A stretch of 64,000 nucleotides of DNA from Chlorokybus atmophyticus (taxonomy: Eukaryota > Streptophyta > Chlorokybophyceae > Chlorokybales > Chlorokybaceae): the NCBI GenBank assembly GCA_009103225.1, contig RHPI01003124.1:122428-186427 (forward strand). Direction: 5' to 3'. Shown here piece by piece: positions 51,877 through 64,000 of this stretch (positions within the stretch are counted from its first letter, which is position 1; each line of letters starts with the position of its first letter). The position numbers were made by a program, and so were the translations under genes. Under the pieces are notes generated by a model. The model worked only from the letters and a program-made list of their open reading frames with translations, searched no databases and was not told where the DNA came from.

Positions 51877-53459
51877 TTGGAGGGGTTTTTTTGAAGTTGT
51901 AGACAGAGATTGGCATCCGCGCCCGATAAGCAGTGAGGGCTCCTGTTTTGGCCCGGATTCGCCAATGCCTCGCCTTGTCGGCATGGCAAGTGGACACTGG
52001 CGTGGTGGGTGTGAGGTGGCTGTATGGCAGCATAGTACATGTGGCTCAACTCCCACCACATGCCACTTCACCCCGTGCGCGCAGTTGGCAGACCTTGCAG
52101 TAGCCGCTCAAGGGGCGTGCTTTTCTGCTGGGTGTACTATATACAACACACGCCTGCACCAGTTTGCAGCACATACTGTGCGCGCGCATGCCTGTGGCGT
52201 TGCCGCAGTGCGTAACACATTCTTTGGTTGTGCCTGCGTTAATGAAGCTGTTTTTGGAAGTGTAGCGAATGCCAGCAATCTCACTGGCAGTTGCTGGTCT
52301 TGCGGTGTGCATTTGCTGGGCCATGGCATCTTTCTGCAGGTGATGTCGTCTGACATGAGCAGACGTCCCTTGACCAGGGTTTTAAATTCAGCATTCATGT
52401 TGGATACCAGGTGCAAGGGCTAGCTTGTGCCGCGCCGCAGCAGTATATTACTGTGTGCCTGAGGTCTTGTTAGTATAAGTTACGCAAGATGTGCATTGTC
52501 ATGCCGCGCATGTTACACTTGTCATGCAGGTCTCATGTTTCCCATTAGGAGTTGTACTATGGCTGTTTGCAACCCTCCATGTCATTGAGATTAAGAATGC
52601 AATTTAATCCTCAACGGAAGAATCTATAGAGAAATAGGCTGCTATGTATTAGAAGTAACAGCTTAGATGAGGTTCGCAATGCGATATGGTGCGCTTCAGG
52701 AACAAGCAATGCACAACCTGTTGTCGCAGCACTCTTATACAATGTCAATTCATTGGCTTCTTGTCTGCAAAGTAACACTTCAAATTGTTTGTGGATAGTT
52801 ATTCATGCATGCGTGCGTGCCGTGCACAGGATATGCGCGAGACAATTGGCGACATGCATGACATCACAACAGCATCTCATACCAACCAGCATGCAAACAC
52901 AGTCACATATACCACCACCGGGCAATATTGACTGCCTGTTTACCTACCACACTACCCTACTCTAGACCTCCCCGTTAGGCATGCTTACATGCGTGTTGTT
53001 GGTGAATTATCTGTGCAACACAGGAGCAGCACCGTCAACCATGGTAGTCCAGGTGCAGCGTAACAGCAGCAGGCAGCATGCAGCACACTCCCTCTCCCTC
53101 CCTCTCTCCCCCTCTCCCACAGTCCCCCTCCCTCTCTCCCTCTCCGTCTGTCCCTCCCCCTGCTTCCCTACTTCTTCGTCCCCCGCTCCGCCTGTTCTCT
53201 CTCCTCCGCCTCCCCCTCCTCCTCCTGCTGTCACTGTGCCGTCACCTCGACTGCAAACCCTTGTCGCCGCTGATCTGGCAAGGCCCCTCTGCCCCGCCCC
53301 TCTGCCCTGCCTCTCGTTCTGCAGGCTGGCATGCAGGCTGGCATGCAGTGCTGCACTGTGGCACTAGGGCACTGCACTGTGTAGCGCTGGCAGTTAGGTG
53401 GTGCTGGTGGGGTTGGGTGGTGGGGTTGGACGGCTGTGTTCTTTGCACGGGCAGGAGGA
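51877..53459. other. Downstream of the MAP kinase; no supported gene
   Basis: It may contain a last alternative kinase exon (for example near 52530, 'gtcatgcag' followed by a short frame). A long CT/CCCTC-rich pyrimidine tract lies at 53085-53235. Nothing else is recognised. Confidence 0.45.
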
Positions 53460-54180
53460 GGCGTTACCAAGCAGCCTGCTCCCCGCGCACATTGTCTGGT
53501 CCCGCTGACGTGGTGTTTGCGATGGTCGCCTTTGCGCGCCGGTGTTTCTGCAAAGCGAGGTACACCATCTTGTACAACAATGCTTGGGGGGTGCAGTACG
53601 CATACGTGTTGCGCATCATGCGCTGCCGCAGCGTCGCCATCCGTTTCAAAGAGTGGCCCTCCGACTGCATCGCTGTGAGCAGGTCCGTCATAGCGCTGAT
53701 GAAATGAGTGCGATACGTGCACACGCGGATGAACCGCATGTACTGCGTTTCCACCACTCCCAACTTGACGCTCCGAGGCACATTGGACTCGGTAGCGGCG
53801 CCCTATGTCGTCTGATGTCTTTGTATTCCGGCAAATCTTGCTTGCTGTACAAGTTGGTGCAGATTCCGTCCGCTGTTTGGAAAACCATCAAGTCCAGAAA
53901 TGGCACTGATGTGCCCGCAGCTGTACATGTCACTGTGCATGCCTTGGGTACAGGCCTCCCCCTAGTACGTCACTTCCCATGTACAGCACCGCTGTAAAAT
54001 CTGGCATGTCCGCCACAAACAGGTCGTCTATGTAGCGCAGCACTCCTCTTGCACAGGCCGTCAGCAGGGACATGTCTCCTGTGTCACGCAAATCGCGTGC
54101 GAATCGTCTCTCATGCGACAGCGAGTAGCCATTGGCTAGATGTGCGCCGGCATTGTTGCCCATAGGTACTCCCACCGTTG
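53460..54180 (-). mobile_element. Second decayed copy of the reverse-transcriptase element
   Basis: Read on the minus strand from about 54175 down: 'GVPMGNNAGAHLANGYSLSH' (motif B), 'LRYIDDLFVADMPDF' (motif C with DD kept), then in a shifted frame 'VPFLDLMVFQTADG' and 'ICTNLYSKQDLPEY', then 'LGVVETQYMRFIRVC'. The order and the spacing match the plus-strand copy at 44640-46450. Several frameshifts make it non-coding. The upstream part (motif A and before) is lost or beyond recognition above 54180. Confidence 0.7.
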
Positions 54181-56517
54181 TCTGTATAGTTCGTCACTGG
54201 CAGTGCGCACACACGTGCTCGGGCATGTGGGGGCAACGCTTGCAGCACTGCTGGATGGGACAGCAGCTGCTGCAGTCTCAGCTCATGTGCTGACGCATTT
54301 GCGAAGGGGGGGACAGGCGATCAGTAAACGTGCATTTCTTGTTTGTGGCAGTGCTGTTGGGTAATTGTTGAGTAGGCGCTGCAACACATAGTTGTTAGGG
54401 CTTGCGCGTGGGCTGGCAGAATGTGCATGTCGGCTGGGGCTGTATGCTGCAGCACATTCAGCATCTTGTACAAATTCAGCAGCTTGCAATGTAGCAGATC
54501 CATGATGGTAAAGTGTATCGCGCATAGAGCATTGTTGATTGCTGGTTGTGGCGATTAAGCTCAAGCCTAGTGTGCAAGTGGTTGTTGACTTATAACTGCA
54601 GCTTGCCTCATGGCTGTAGTGCCGCCAATGTTATCTTCGCAGCCACGCGCAGCACATACCAACTGCCCTGCGATCCAAAACCATGCAAGGCATCATCCGA
54701 AATGATGTTCCTATTGCTGCAAGCGTGAAACCCTGCTTAGATGTGTCACGGTGTTTGCAACAAACTCCATTATCATCCACATGCAATCGTTGCTGTCAGA
54801 GCTGCCACCATGCCTAACTGCCTCTCACCCAGCCAGTCACGACACAAAATACCATCTACGTCTCCTACCTCTTCCAGGAAAGCTACACGCTTTCGACTTC
54901 AGAATTGACCAAGCCAGGCAAGAGTGGACCGCTGCCTTATAACAAGCACCACACACGAAAAGGCATTAGTCAATTGCAACCTCCTCTATTGCTGCAAGCA
55001 TCAAGTATTGCCAATGTGTTGCAACCTTTTCTTCCTTAAAAGACTTTCCACTGCCGATTAAATCTTGTCCGGGGCAGTCAAGAGTAAAGCGCTGCTTGTT
55101 GCAGCTTATTGCTAATGTGCTGATGATGTTGATTGTATTGTGATGTTAGCGCTATGAGTTTAAACTCTGTCAGACTCTGAACCATAATGGCAATACGGTT
55201 CATTCCTAATGAAGCTTTCATCGTTGTCATTGTGGTTGCAATGCATCACTTCATGTCCGTGAAACGCCATGACTTATGGCGTGTACATGAAATAAATGTT
55301 GCAACTTGCAACATTTATTCCTTGGCGAGCGTACGGTGCTCGTTGCACATTTATTCCGCTTTTATGGTGGACAACAAAAGTGCTTAAGCGTTCTGCATCC
55401 AAGTTGTTCAATATCGTGCCAGCAACGACGTGCGCCCTAAAGTTTTTCCAATAACCGTCTACTATATTACAACTTTTCAAAGTTACAATGTACAATTTGA
55501 TCACATTTATGAATGTTGTGCACTTAGCATGGGGAAATCCCCTTGTGTAAGAGCTTTGTAAATAATACCTTTATGTGTATTACAAAGGTATCAATGATGC
55601 CATCACTCATTCAACTCGCTAGAACCACATCATTCACTGCTAGTTTAATTGCTATGTGTGCTTGTTGCTAGCTTGTTTTGTACTGCTGTGCTTGCTGGGT
55701 GCCGCTCTTACTCGGTTCACTTACGTACACGACTCATACCTTATGCACGCAGGCACACGGCGCACACATGATTGCGCTAGACTATATTTAATGCCAATGA
55801 TGCGGCATTGGGAAGCATGTTACAAATTGAGATACCTACTTTTTAGTACATTATATGTTCACCATTACTTCCGCAATCAACTCGCTCAAGCATCAACATA
55901 CACCATGCGAATTTATGACACGCGGAATGCCGGTGACATAATTAAGTGGTTGTACATTTGGTAATCATGCAACAAAGTTTCAACGGCTTACAAATTACTA
56001 CCACCTTTACAGAAATCTTTAATTTGTCCAGCTGTTGCTGCATTGCACTGCATGCATGCATGCATGCATGCATGCATGCATGCATGCATGCAGCCTGATT
56101 AGAATACTTTCGGTTTCTGGAGAGAAAAAAAAGCACCACCTCCTAGTTGCAACGGTCCCTTGACTATCACTTTTGCCATTGTGACTGCTGTTTGCATCCG
56201 GTGTTTTCTTGCGGCATCCACATGAATACGTGTTTGCCAATAAGAGACAACCCCATTGAACCAATGTTTCTATTTACCCATGCATTGCACATACAGCATG
56301 AGAGAGTCTAACACACTTCAAGTTTTACTATTCCGTGTAACAGTGACAACATCTCTGGCAGCAAGAGACTGCATTCACACAAGCATATGATGGCAGTGAT
56401 GACAAATAACAATAATGACATGACCGAAGTTTATTGCAACCAAACACTACAAGGCAACTCAACAACAATACAACATCAACCTCTTAAACTAACCCTAGCT
56501 AGATGGTAGCTGTAGCA
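54181..56517. other. Intergenic region with simple repeats and a palindrome
   Basis: No gene is supported. It holds a near-perfect palindrome at 55291-55319 (14-base arms around one C) and a (GCAT)n run at 56050-56092. AT content rises between 54960 and 56040. Confidence 0.5.
56050..56092. repeat. (GCAT)n microsatellite
   Basis: About ten tandem GCAT units form a self-complementary tract. Shorter TGCATGCA motifs are common throughout the window. Confidence 0.95.
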
Positions 56518-59500
56518 TCAATGCACCTCGTCTATATGTACACCCAACTGCCGCTCACTCGCCAATGAGTCACCACATATTGGGCATGTTAGCCTAATAG
56601 CACTTGCGGTCGGTGTAGGAAGGTTGATGGCAGGGGGCTGTGCAGCATTGAAGTGCTCATCAAGGTGCGCATTCAGATTGACATGAGCATCCATGCCATG
56701 AAACTCCATGTTGCACACTGGACAACACGAAGCTGAGGTTGACGGCACATCCGCATCCATGGGTTGCGGAGCGGATGCCAAAGGTTCTGATGTTGGCAGT
56801 GGCGATGCGCGGGGACCATGCACTGCAGCCATGTGCATGACCATATCTTTCAATCTCACACTCTTTTTGCACTTCGCGCAGGGCAACGTGCGCGACCCGC
56901 ACTCGCTTTCATGCACTGTCAGGCCCTGCAAGCACGCATGCACTTTTCAAACAACATTGTTCAAGAAACATTTGCACTGCCATCACCACTGTACAGTGCA
57001 GTGCTTCTACCTGCAGTGCATCACGTGGATCTGTTGCTTGCCCGCTGCCTGCGGGAACCATTGCTTCGCAAAACCGACATGACGTGAGCCTTAGCGGGCA
57101 TTCTGTACCTCTGTGATGGGCCTGCAAAAGGGTTGTAACATTTGGGGTGACCGCAACACGGCATGAATACCCTGGAAACAATATGGCATGCAACGTTGCG
57201 TGTGTATGGGTGGGAACCCTCACCATGGCGGACATCTCCAACTGGGCCCCGCAAGCACACGCCAATCGAGCGTGCTCGATGCGCATGTGCTTCTCCAGTG
57301 CATCACAAGTCATGCCACGCCCGCACGACTTGCAGTGCACATGCTGCGCCGCATCCGCCCTGCAAGAGCGACCGTTAGCCCCACAGAAACAAGATATACA
57401 ACACTGTGCTAATGGTGTTGAAATTTTGCACTCATGCAAGTTACACATGGCAAGAGATAAGCTAAGTGTGCCACCAGTGCAAGTGTGATGACTGCAAGTC
57501 GCTGAACACTACTGCAACATCATACATCAGTCCGCTACAACCACAGAAACAATGTGGTACTCCTGCTGGTACCTGCGCAGGACAGCACTGCAGCCAGGGT
57601 GCATGCATCGCACATTGTGACGGGCGCAAAATGCTTCGTGCAAAGCCATGCTGCGAGCCGGCACGGCTTGGCCACAGTTGCTGCATGTGGCATAGTCGTC
57701 TGCTGCACCCTGCGTAACCTGATGGGAACACAAAAACCATGAGCTTCATGCCTCACGATAGTCCTGTCGAGCACAAGCCTGTTAACACTAACGCAACGCA
57801 CCGAGGCCTCTTGCGAAAGTACTCGTCCTGGACTTGTCTTGGTCAGCTGGTTGACAACAAGCGTGTATTTGGCGTTGCCGCGATATCCATACACTCCAAC
57901 AGCATACAGTCCGGGTGTGGGAGTTGGGGATGATAGCGAAGACAAGCAAATTGTCTTGTTGCCTACATCATGCGAGGCCCACTCGTGCTGATGCTGCGAC
58001 GGCCGCGATATCGGCTTCCTTGCCAAGTACAAGTCTGCGTCTGCTTCAGCCGGGTTGGACAACTCAAGCTGGACACGGTATTCGCAGCTGCCTGCTGCGA
58101 TGTCGTCGGCGGCGGGTTGTCCCAACTCAAACTCGTAATACTGAAACATGTTCTCCTCGACTGTGTCGCTCTCAGGCTTGTCAACTTCCAAACGTGTCCG
58201 TTTTCCTTTCTCGTCCTTCAGAGCCACAATATCAACCTCAAGCTCCGTATCAATCAATGAAACCTGCGCACCACAGTCCGTTTTGAGTCTACAAACGCAA
58301 CAGATACTGTGCAGTCAGAGGTCTGAACACCAAACGCACCTGAGGCTCAGGCTGAAGCTTCATCACACGTAGAGCATGCTGGCTGCCAGCATGCACGACA
58401 TGCAAGACGTCTCCTTCCGTGAGCGTGGCATGGGTACGCAGCACACCCTCCAGGAAACCTCGCTGGCTTGGGACATCCGCAAACTCGGCTGAATCAGCCT
58501 GCATGGATTGCATGATATGAGTACGGCATGTGTCAATGAACACTTCAGTGTCAAAGACCCACGCAACCACAACGGGTGACAAGCTGTTTAATGTAACACC
58601 AACAACGACTTCTTAATGCATAACCGACAACTGCGTGATTGAAGCTGCGCAGAAACGTGCGTTTCCACTGGCATGCAAGCCCCACCTATGGCAGATATCA
58701 TCCACATCACCAAATATGATGCGCAAGCATGCGTGCACGCGCGTATGCGCGCATGCGTAATGTCTACATACACAACCTTGGCCCAACCTTCAGCGCTTAC
58801 CTGCAACTGTGCATACTTTCCTTTTGAAAGCCTAACATACTGGACACGCAACTCTCTTGCATCCAGCTCCTGCTCGTTTGTCAGCGCAAGGCTTCTCAGT
58901 ACTTTATGCGGGACCGCAACTTGGCCCTCCTCTGCAGTGAAGTCGAGGACGCCCGCGTGCGTGCTGGCGCCTGTGCCTGCATCCGTCACACGCAGGTACA
59001 TCGGTCCCTTATCCAGTGCATCCTGCTGAGAGAGGCTGTCCAGCGCAGATGGAGGCAAAGACACCTTGTCTCCTGCTTGTGCATAACACGTCAGTGGCCT
59101 GTACGATAATGGTTACAGCAGTTTGTGCAGCACTTGTCATTTACCATAGCAGCCTAAGAGCGTGTACAGCTGTGTATGCGTGTTGATTCCAATTGCGTGC
59201 ATGCATGCATGTGTGGAAACATGCCTGCTGTGGAAGAAGGTACTAGCCTCAGGGTGGCTGCATATAAGATGCCTTCTGTTAGACGCAGCAAATCCGCCTG
59301 GCGTTGCTCTTCCTACGCGCAGATGACACCAGAATGAAATCAGCATCCCGTCATGCAGATTGTTGACAAACCAAACAGACGCACAAATCATGATAAACCT
59401 CTTGTTGTCTTGTGAAAGCAGCGACGCGTTCCTCCTGCCTCGCGACGTCCTCTGCCTCTCGCCTGCGTGCAGCAGCCTCGCGCTCGCGCTTCTCCTGGCA

Positions 59501-60076
59501 AGAAAGAGTTGACATGAGCTTGAGATCAACAGCATAATTGTTCAAAATGCGGTGGAACAATACAATCGAGGTTGCAGCGAAAAGCTGACGTTGTGGGATA
59601 GGGCCATGAAGATCACCTATGTACTAAACCACTTACGCAATACCCAACTGCTTGTAGTGACAATAAGCAACGGCACGTTGCTAATTGCACAGCTGAGCTT
59701 GACAGCAGACGTGATTCGTTGCACCAGTAAACGCGACAAGCTGTAACAACAACGCAATTGGAAAACAGCAACTCTCGACATACTTCAAGTACTTTTTCAA
59801 TTGTCAAAACACGCAGCCAGCCAGAGAAGCTGATGTGTGCGTTTAAGTTGCACACATAGCTATGTGTGCAACTTGGACGCACACAACAGCTTGCTGACAG
59901 CCTCAGCGCACAATCAGGCTAGGCCGAAGCTCAGCTCAACCAATTGACATCAGCTCAGCTAAGCCCGGGATGAGAGTTGCGAAATCAACCTGCTCAACTT
60001 TGCGACGAATAGCGTCCTGCCGGCGTCGCTGCTCCCTGGCGAGTTTCTCCGCCCGCGCCTTGAGCTCCAACTCCAT
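56518..60076 (-). CDS. UFD1-like protein with TRAF/XAF1-type zinc fingers, 10 exons
   Basis: Plant-type UFD1 protein of 654 residues, resembling Arabidopsis At4g15420 from memory. Exons on the minus strand: 60076-59990, 59494-59399, 59312-59225, 59072-58801, 58498-58340, 58263-57802, 57718-57573, 57359-57224, 57121-57011, 56925-56518. Order: charged coiled coil (1-75), UFD1 double-psi fold ('GDKVSLPPSALDSLSQQ', 'LDKGPMYLRVTDAG', 'GVLDFTAEEGQVAVP', 'RGFLEGVLRTHATLTEGDVL'), a beta-rich middle domain ('HEWASHDVGNKT', 'GLYAVGVYGYRGNAKY'), then Cys/His fingers ('CSNCGQAVPARSMALHEAFC', 'CKSCGRGMTCDALEKH', 'CPLRLTSCRFCEAMVPAG', 'CAKCKKSVRLKDMVMH'). About 90 further residues add 'CCPVCNMEFHGMDAHVNLNA' and 'CPICGDSLASERQLGVH'. 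Its probable role is ubiquitin or p97-linked. The intron 59224-59073 uses a GC donor. Confidence 0.93.
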
Positions 60077-60228
60077 CGCTGCGGCGGTGGTGGCAGCGGC
60101 GGCAGCGGTGATGTCCTGAGCTTTCCACGTGGCGTTACATAACTTCCGCTGGCCGGCACCGTACAAACACGAAAGTTCCAGACCTCCTGGGCGCAAAACA
60201 CTGGGAAAATATTGCTGAGAAGGAGGGC
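60077..60228. promoter_or_regulatory. Short divergent promoter, UFD1-like gene / small gene at 60229
   Basis: Only 152 bp separate the start of the UFD1-like gene from the proposed ATG at 60229. The value depends on that weakly supported start. Confidence 0.3.
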
Positions 60229-61008
60229 ATGCCGGCGCTAGGTGGCGGCGTCGGGGGTGGCGTGCTGGGCGGCGGCGGTCGGGTGGTGCCGCCCCCCATC
60301 AGTACCATGACAGCGATAGGGGTTGGCAACGCACTGCCAACCATGAGCAGCCAGGTGCAGCGGCGGCAGCAAACAGCAGTTGCATGAGCGGCCACGTGCA
60401 AACGGCTAGGACCCTTGAAAGGTTGAAGAGGAAGAGGAAGAGGAACAATGTGCACCTCGAGAGTAGTGTGAGGGGTTGTGGATTGTAGGGCTAGGGTGCG
60501 CTGTTGGGCTCGCAGCCTTAGGTGCAGCTTTAGGAGCTGGGTTTGCCATTGGCATGCGCGGTATTGGCATCAATACTATGCGGGTAAGTTGTCATGTTAG
60601 TGCTGATTGTGGTTGATATTTGCATTTGACGTAGGGTGTTCTTCTTTCTACATTCACATTGTTTTTACTATAATCAGAAGAGTGTATCTTTCTTATTTCT
60701 GCGTTTGTGTCATTGATGATTGTTGCATGCACGGCAAGTTCACCAGAAGCCAAGTAAGCAATGATTGCATGCCTCATTACATGATGTGCGCTGATCACTG
60801 CTGTCCTCAATCCACTTGTGGGGTTCCGCAATAGGCCGATAAAGCGAGCTTGCTAAACGAGAACATTACCATCTTGACTTTGATGGTCAAGTCGGGATGG
60901 TTAGGCCTGGATGCAGAGGATGACCTCGGCTTTAACATTGCTAATCTGCACATCGGGTTCATCAAATTACCACTTGCGGACATCTTTGTGCCAAACGTTT
61001 GCCCATGA
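60229..61008 (+). CDS. Small unknown protein with a Gly/Ala-rich hydrophobic segment
   Basis: The last exon, 60835-61008, is the best supported: after acceptor 'gcaatag' it reads 58 codons ('LLNENITILTLMVKSGWLG', 'LGFNIANLHIGFIKLPLAD') to a TGA. An upstream exon ending at 60583 ('cgg|gtaagt') joins it in phase and encodes 'ALGAALGAGFAIGMRGIGI', a likely membrane helix. The first exon probably starts at ATG 60229 (Gly-rich, then 'PPPISTMTAIGVGN'), but its donor does not match the required phase cleanly, so the 5' end is uncertain. I do not recognise the family. Confidence 0.45.
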
Positions 61009-61170
61009 GAAAAGTGTGTATGTCACATGATGCGCGCAACAACATTTCATCATTTTGGCGCTGTAAAGTGGATGTTGGTCTATTATTAGTTGTTGTGTGA
61101 CAGGGTGGTGGGTTGTTTAATGTTTCCTTGTGTTTGGTGAGTGAAGTAGCTTCCACATTCAGTCTAATTG

Positions 61171-61225
<55 letters not shown>

Positions 61226-62919
61226 CATGACACATATTTTTTTGTACTCGATAAGAAGTGAAGGCAACATGGTCATTGTTGTTGCACATTTCTATTATTT
61301 TGCTTATTAAGGTTGAGATGAGAATGTGTTACTTTTGTTGGCAAAGCGACGGTATATCAAAGGCTTCGATATGCATGCCTCATGTGCCCTTTGTTTGTAC
61401 ACGTAATTTGTGTGTGCTATGTACTTTGTTAGTAAGTAAGTAAGTTGTTCATGAGTAGTGCAAACATCCGCTACTCACACGATAAATGACGCTGTAAGTG
61501 CTGATTGTGTTAAGGTTGTGTTTATTTGGCGAACCGTCCAGCAGACAACCACAACCTTCATGTTGAGTAAAAGTTTCAAACACGGTGAAACAAGTACAAG
61601 CGCTAAGTAGGTAATGAACTATTGCGCACAAACAACGCCGTTATCAGCACATACATGCTGATAGTGTTAAGGTTGTGGTTGTTTGTTAAACTTGTAAACA
61701 CGACGAAACAAGTACACGCGCTGAGTAGGTAATGGGTTTTTACGCCGAACATGCATGCATAGTGCACAAGTGGGGCCGTAGTAATAGCTAGCTGCGTGCA
61801 TTACCTAGTTGTATGTAAGTAGTGAGCCCGGTCGTTTAGGTATGTGTAATTGCTTGTGCCGATGCCAATGTGTGCGACATACATGTTGCCGGCGCAATGC
61901 TGTATTGCACGTCATGTGCATACCATCGCTTGCCCTTGCGATCTTGATGTACATAATTGTAAGTCATTGGTTATGGACGCAGAGAATTGGGAGGCAATTG
62001 GGAAAATTAAAAAAAAACGTGCTGCGATGATTACTTACAACACTACATGGTGTAGCAAGTAGTGGATATTGTCCACGTGGACAATGTCAAGTTATCAACG
62101 CACAAGAACTAGCTAGTATCGTGCAAACACCAAGACCGGCGCAATGCACAGAATAAGTCAAAACTTCCAACTTAAAAGACAAGCGTACGACACCAACACT
62201 ACTTTTCACATTTCTTCAAGCTATTTACAACGGAGGCGCAACAGCAGTGCATCACCCAATATTCAAGTACAAGTACTGGCATACCTTACAATTGAATGTT
62301 TTTGAATGAAATTCCAGTCTTTGCGCATGAAACCGGCTTAAGCTGTATGTGCTACTTTAAGTTAATTCTGCTGTTGTAACGCAACTTGATAATCATGCGG
62401 CGTAAATAGCGCGAGACCTCGAGCAGTAGTTGACGCGTGATGTTGAATTTAAACTCGTTAAGCCAATCAAAACGTAATAGTACTCTGTTGAGGTTGCTAT
62501 AGAAATAAATGTAACACGTAAATTTATCATCTTTATGATATTGATGTGATTTACCAACAACTGCAAAATCAACATGATCAAAGTACCCGAAGAAGCACAC
62601 AATCCAACCACAAGCACGCAACATGTTGATATCTTCTTGCTTTAAACCACGACACCAACTTGCACAGCTTTACCATTAAGCCTGACACTTCAACAGCTGC
62701 CACGCGGCAACAATGTCCCGCAGACGATCGCATGGGGAGCTTTTGTTGTAGATTGGTGATGTTGCGGGGGTCATACTCTGTATTCAAGGCCTCATCATGC
62801 ATTGTCTACGAAGCCCGAGTGAATTGATTACATCCGCACTGAACAGCTTCTCACCGTCAGCTTAACATAGGTGAGGCGAGGACACTGTGAGTGTTGCGAA
62901 TTACAACAACCTCACTTAC
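61009..62919. other. Gene-poor region with a microsatellite and a degenerate tandem repeat
   Basis: A GA run occupies about 61175-61221. Positions 61497-61615 and 61655-61735 share 'tgttaaggttgtg' and 'gaaacaagtaca.gcgct.agtaggtaatg' in the same order, an imperfect duplication. The minus strand at 62670-62805 could hold an exon ('DEALNTEYDPRNITNLQQK') of the gene to the right. Nothing else is supported. Confidence 0.5.
61175..61221 (+). repeat. (GA)n microsatellite
   Basis: An uninterrupted GA run lies in gene-free DNA. Confidence 0.95.
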
Positions 62920-63910
62920 CTCGCGCAGGGTCTTGACGGTAATCTTGTTGCTGCGTACTACCTAGTAGTGCGCGGCAACCGGTGTTCTCGATCTTGCCGT
63001 TGACGCCCTTTGGGAACAACCTGCTGCGACAGTTCTTTGAACCCAAGGCCAGAGTGCGCAGAACCTGGTGCACGTGTCTTTGCGTATGCGTGTGCATCTG
63101 TTCGTGCATGCCAAAGAGGGGTTGGAAGGGTGCATGTGCTTGAGTACGCGCGCACGTGCGCGCATGTATGGGTGCACTCCACGGGGTAGGAGGATGCTCG
63201 TCATCAATACTTGCTTGGGCGTGCGGCTGAAGCAGAGGCCCTGGATGTTGGCACGTTGATTTTGAGGGTGCCACCTTAGTGAGGAGTGTCACGGTGATGT
63301 AGTTCCTGTCGGAGTTGTACAGGCCCTGGTCACCCTCAGTCTGCCTGTCCAGGCGGTTACGAAGGTTCGACGCCTGCACCACCTACCACACACGCAGGCC
63401 GTACTCTTGAGTATTTGGTTGCAGCGATCCCATAGCAACTGCCTGTCCATCACTGAGAGCTTAGCACCAGCCTTGACACCGCATCCATCAGCTCCAAGTT
63501 GCTCATTTGCAAGATGCCTTCAACCACACATAATCACCTACACTGCGGGTGCGCTCCGAGAAAGTCTGAGGTGACACAATGTGCCACACTGCATCGGACG
63601 CATGCAAGCACAGATGCATGCACACAATCCACGCAAATAACCCAACCTGATTGACTGGCCTTACCTTGTTGCCAGTGGCGCCGATCTGGACATGCACAGC
63701 AAGCAGGTAAGTTTGAGTGTACAAGCGTCTATACCGGACTTGAAGCAAGCTCAGAGCACATCTACACGCTCACACAAAGCCAAGAGAGTACCTCTAATGA
63801 GCAAGGTGCACTGGAAGCGGATGTCTCTATTGCAGTTGAAACGGGGTTGCTGTGCTTGCCGACGGCATTGTAAAGAACCAGGTGGAAATTCTTGTACCTG
63901 TCAAGCGGTC
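62920..63910 (-). CDS. Unidentified protein, internal exons (partial)
   Basis: Several minus-strand blocks have splice signals on both sides. These are 63382-63275 (36 codons, 'VVQASNLRNRLDRQTEGDQG', 'YNSDRNYITVTLLTK'), 63064-62962 ('VLRTLALGSKNCRSRLF', 'GVNGKIENTGCRALL') and 62943-62920. Another block near 63895-63790 reads 'YKNFHLVLYNAVGKHSNP'. The first blocks have compatible phases except at the last junction. I do not recognise the family. The gene appears to enter from beyond the right edge and may end near 62670. Introns are CA/TG-rich like those of the dynein gene. Confidence 0.35.
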
Positions 63911-64000
63911 GCGAATCATGCTGACGGCACATGTGCAAAGGTTACTGACTGGCATGTCACACACACGCGCATGCGCACGCACACGCACATGCACACATCC

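Noticed and set aside
52520-52550. Terminal MAP kinase exon after the donor at 51852
   Set aside because: It would add only a few residues, and several alternative acceptors fit equally badly; the in-frame stop at 51874 was preferred.
53007-53234. Gly/Glu/Arg-rich minus-strand frame
   Set aside because: It is the antisense of a CT-rich pyrimidine tract.

Overview
This window is nuclear DNA from a eukaryote, most likely a flagellate green alga or another member of the green lineage with motile cells. Genes are split by many short introns. An axonemal dynein heavy chain shows that cilia are made. Several genes have plant-type architecture: a fused NAD(P)HX epimerase/pyridoxamine-phosphate oxidase, a group-D TDY MAP kinase, a UFD1 protein with XAF1-like zinc fingers, a plastid-type alpha/beta hydrolase and a probable thylakoid-lumen TPR protein. 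I cannot name the species. Exons were assembled by hand from splice signals, reading phase and family resemblance, so boundaries may be off by a few bases.

Layout. 1-6897 (+): 3' part of a dynein heavy chain. 7101-8665 (-): CRAL-TRIO domain protein, tail to tail with the dynein. 8700-16000: repeat-rich accessory region holding a small basic-protein exon, a displaced copy of a dynein exon that ends at a single N, an unrecognised two-exon minus-strand frame with one internal TAG, and AT-rich DNA. 16062-16451 (+): tiny Gly2/Cys-rich protein. 17453-20783 (+): vitamin B6 and NAD(P)HX repair fusion. 22029-26591 (+): SMG7/EST1-like mRNA-decay factor, with an assembly gap in one intron. 27991-28718 (-): DPM3. 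29218-30595 (+): SARNP/MOS11. 33236-35624 (+): alpha/beta hydrolase. 37258-39840 (+): complete 13-exon gene of unknown family with a KEN box. 40838-42787 (-): TPR protein, head to head with MED22 (43015-43745, +). 44640-46450 (+) and about 53460-54180 (-): decayed reverse-transcriptase elements, with a third fragment near 31900-32060. 48922-51876 (+): MAP kinase. 56518-60076 (-): UFD1/zinc-finger protein. 60229-61008 (+): small unknown gene. 62920-63910 (-): unresolved exons running towards the right edge.

The genes do not form one pathway. They are housekeeping and signalling genes (RNA export and decay, Mediator, glycosylation, ubiquitin handling, cofactor repair, MAPK, cilia) separated by transposon debris. 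Three head-to-head pairs (DPM3/SARNP, TPR/MED22, UFD1/60229 gene) leave 499, 227 and 152 bp between start codons and probably share promoters. A recurrent oddity is the number of GC-AG introns. Seven of roughly 94 reconstructed introns need a GC donor.
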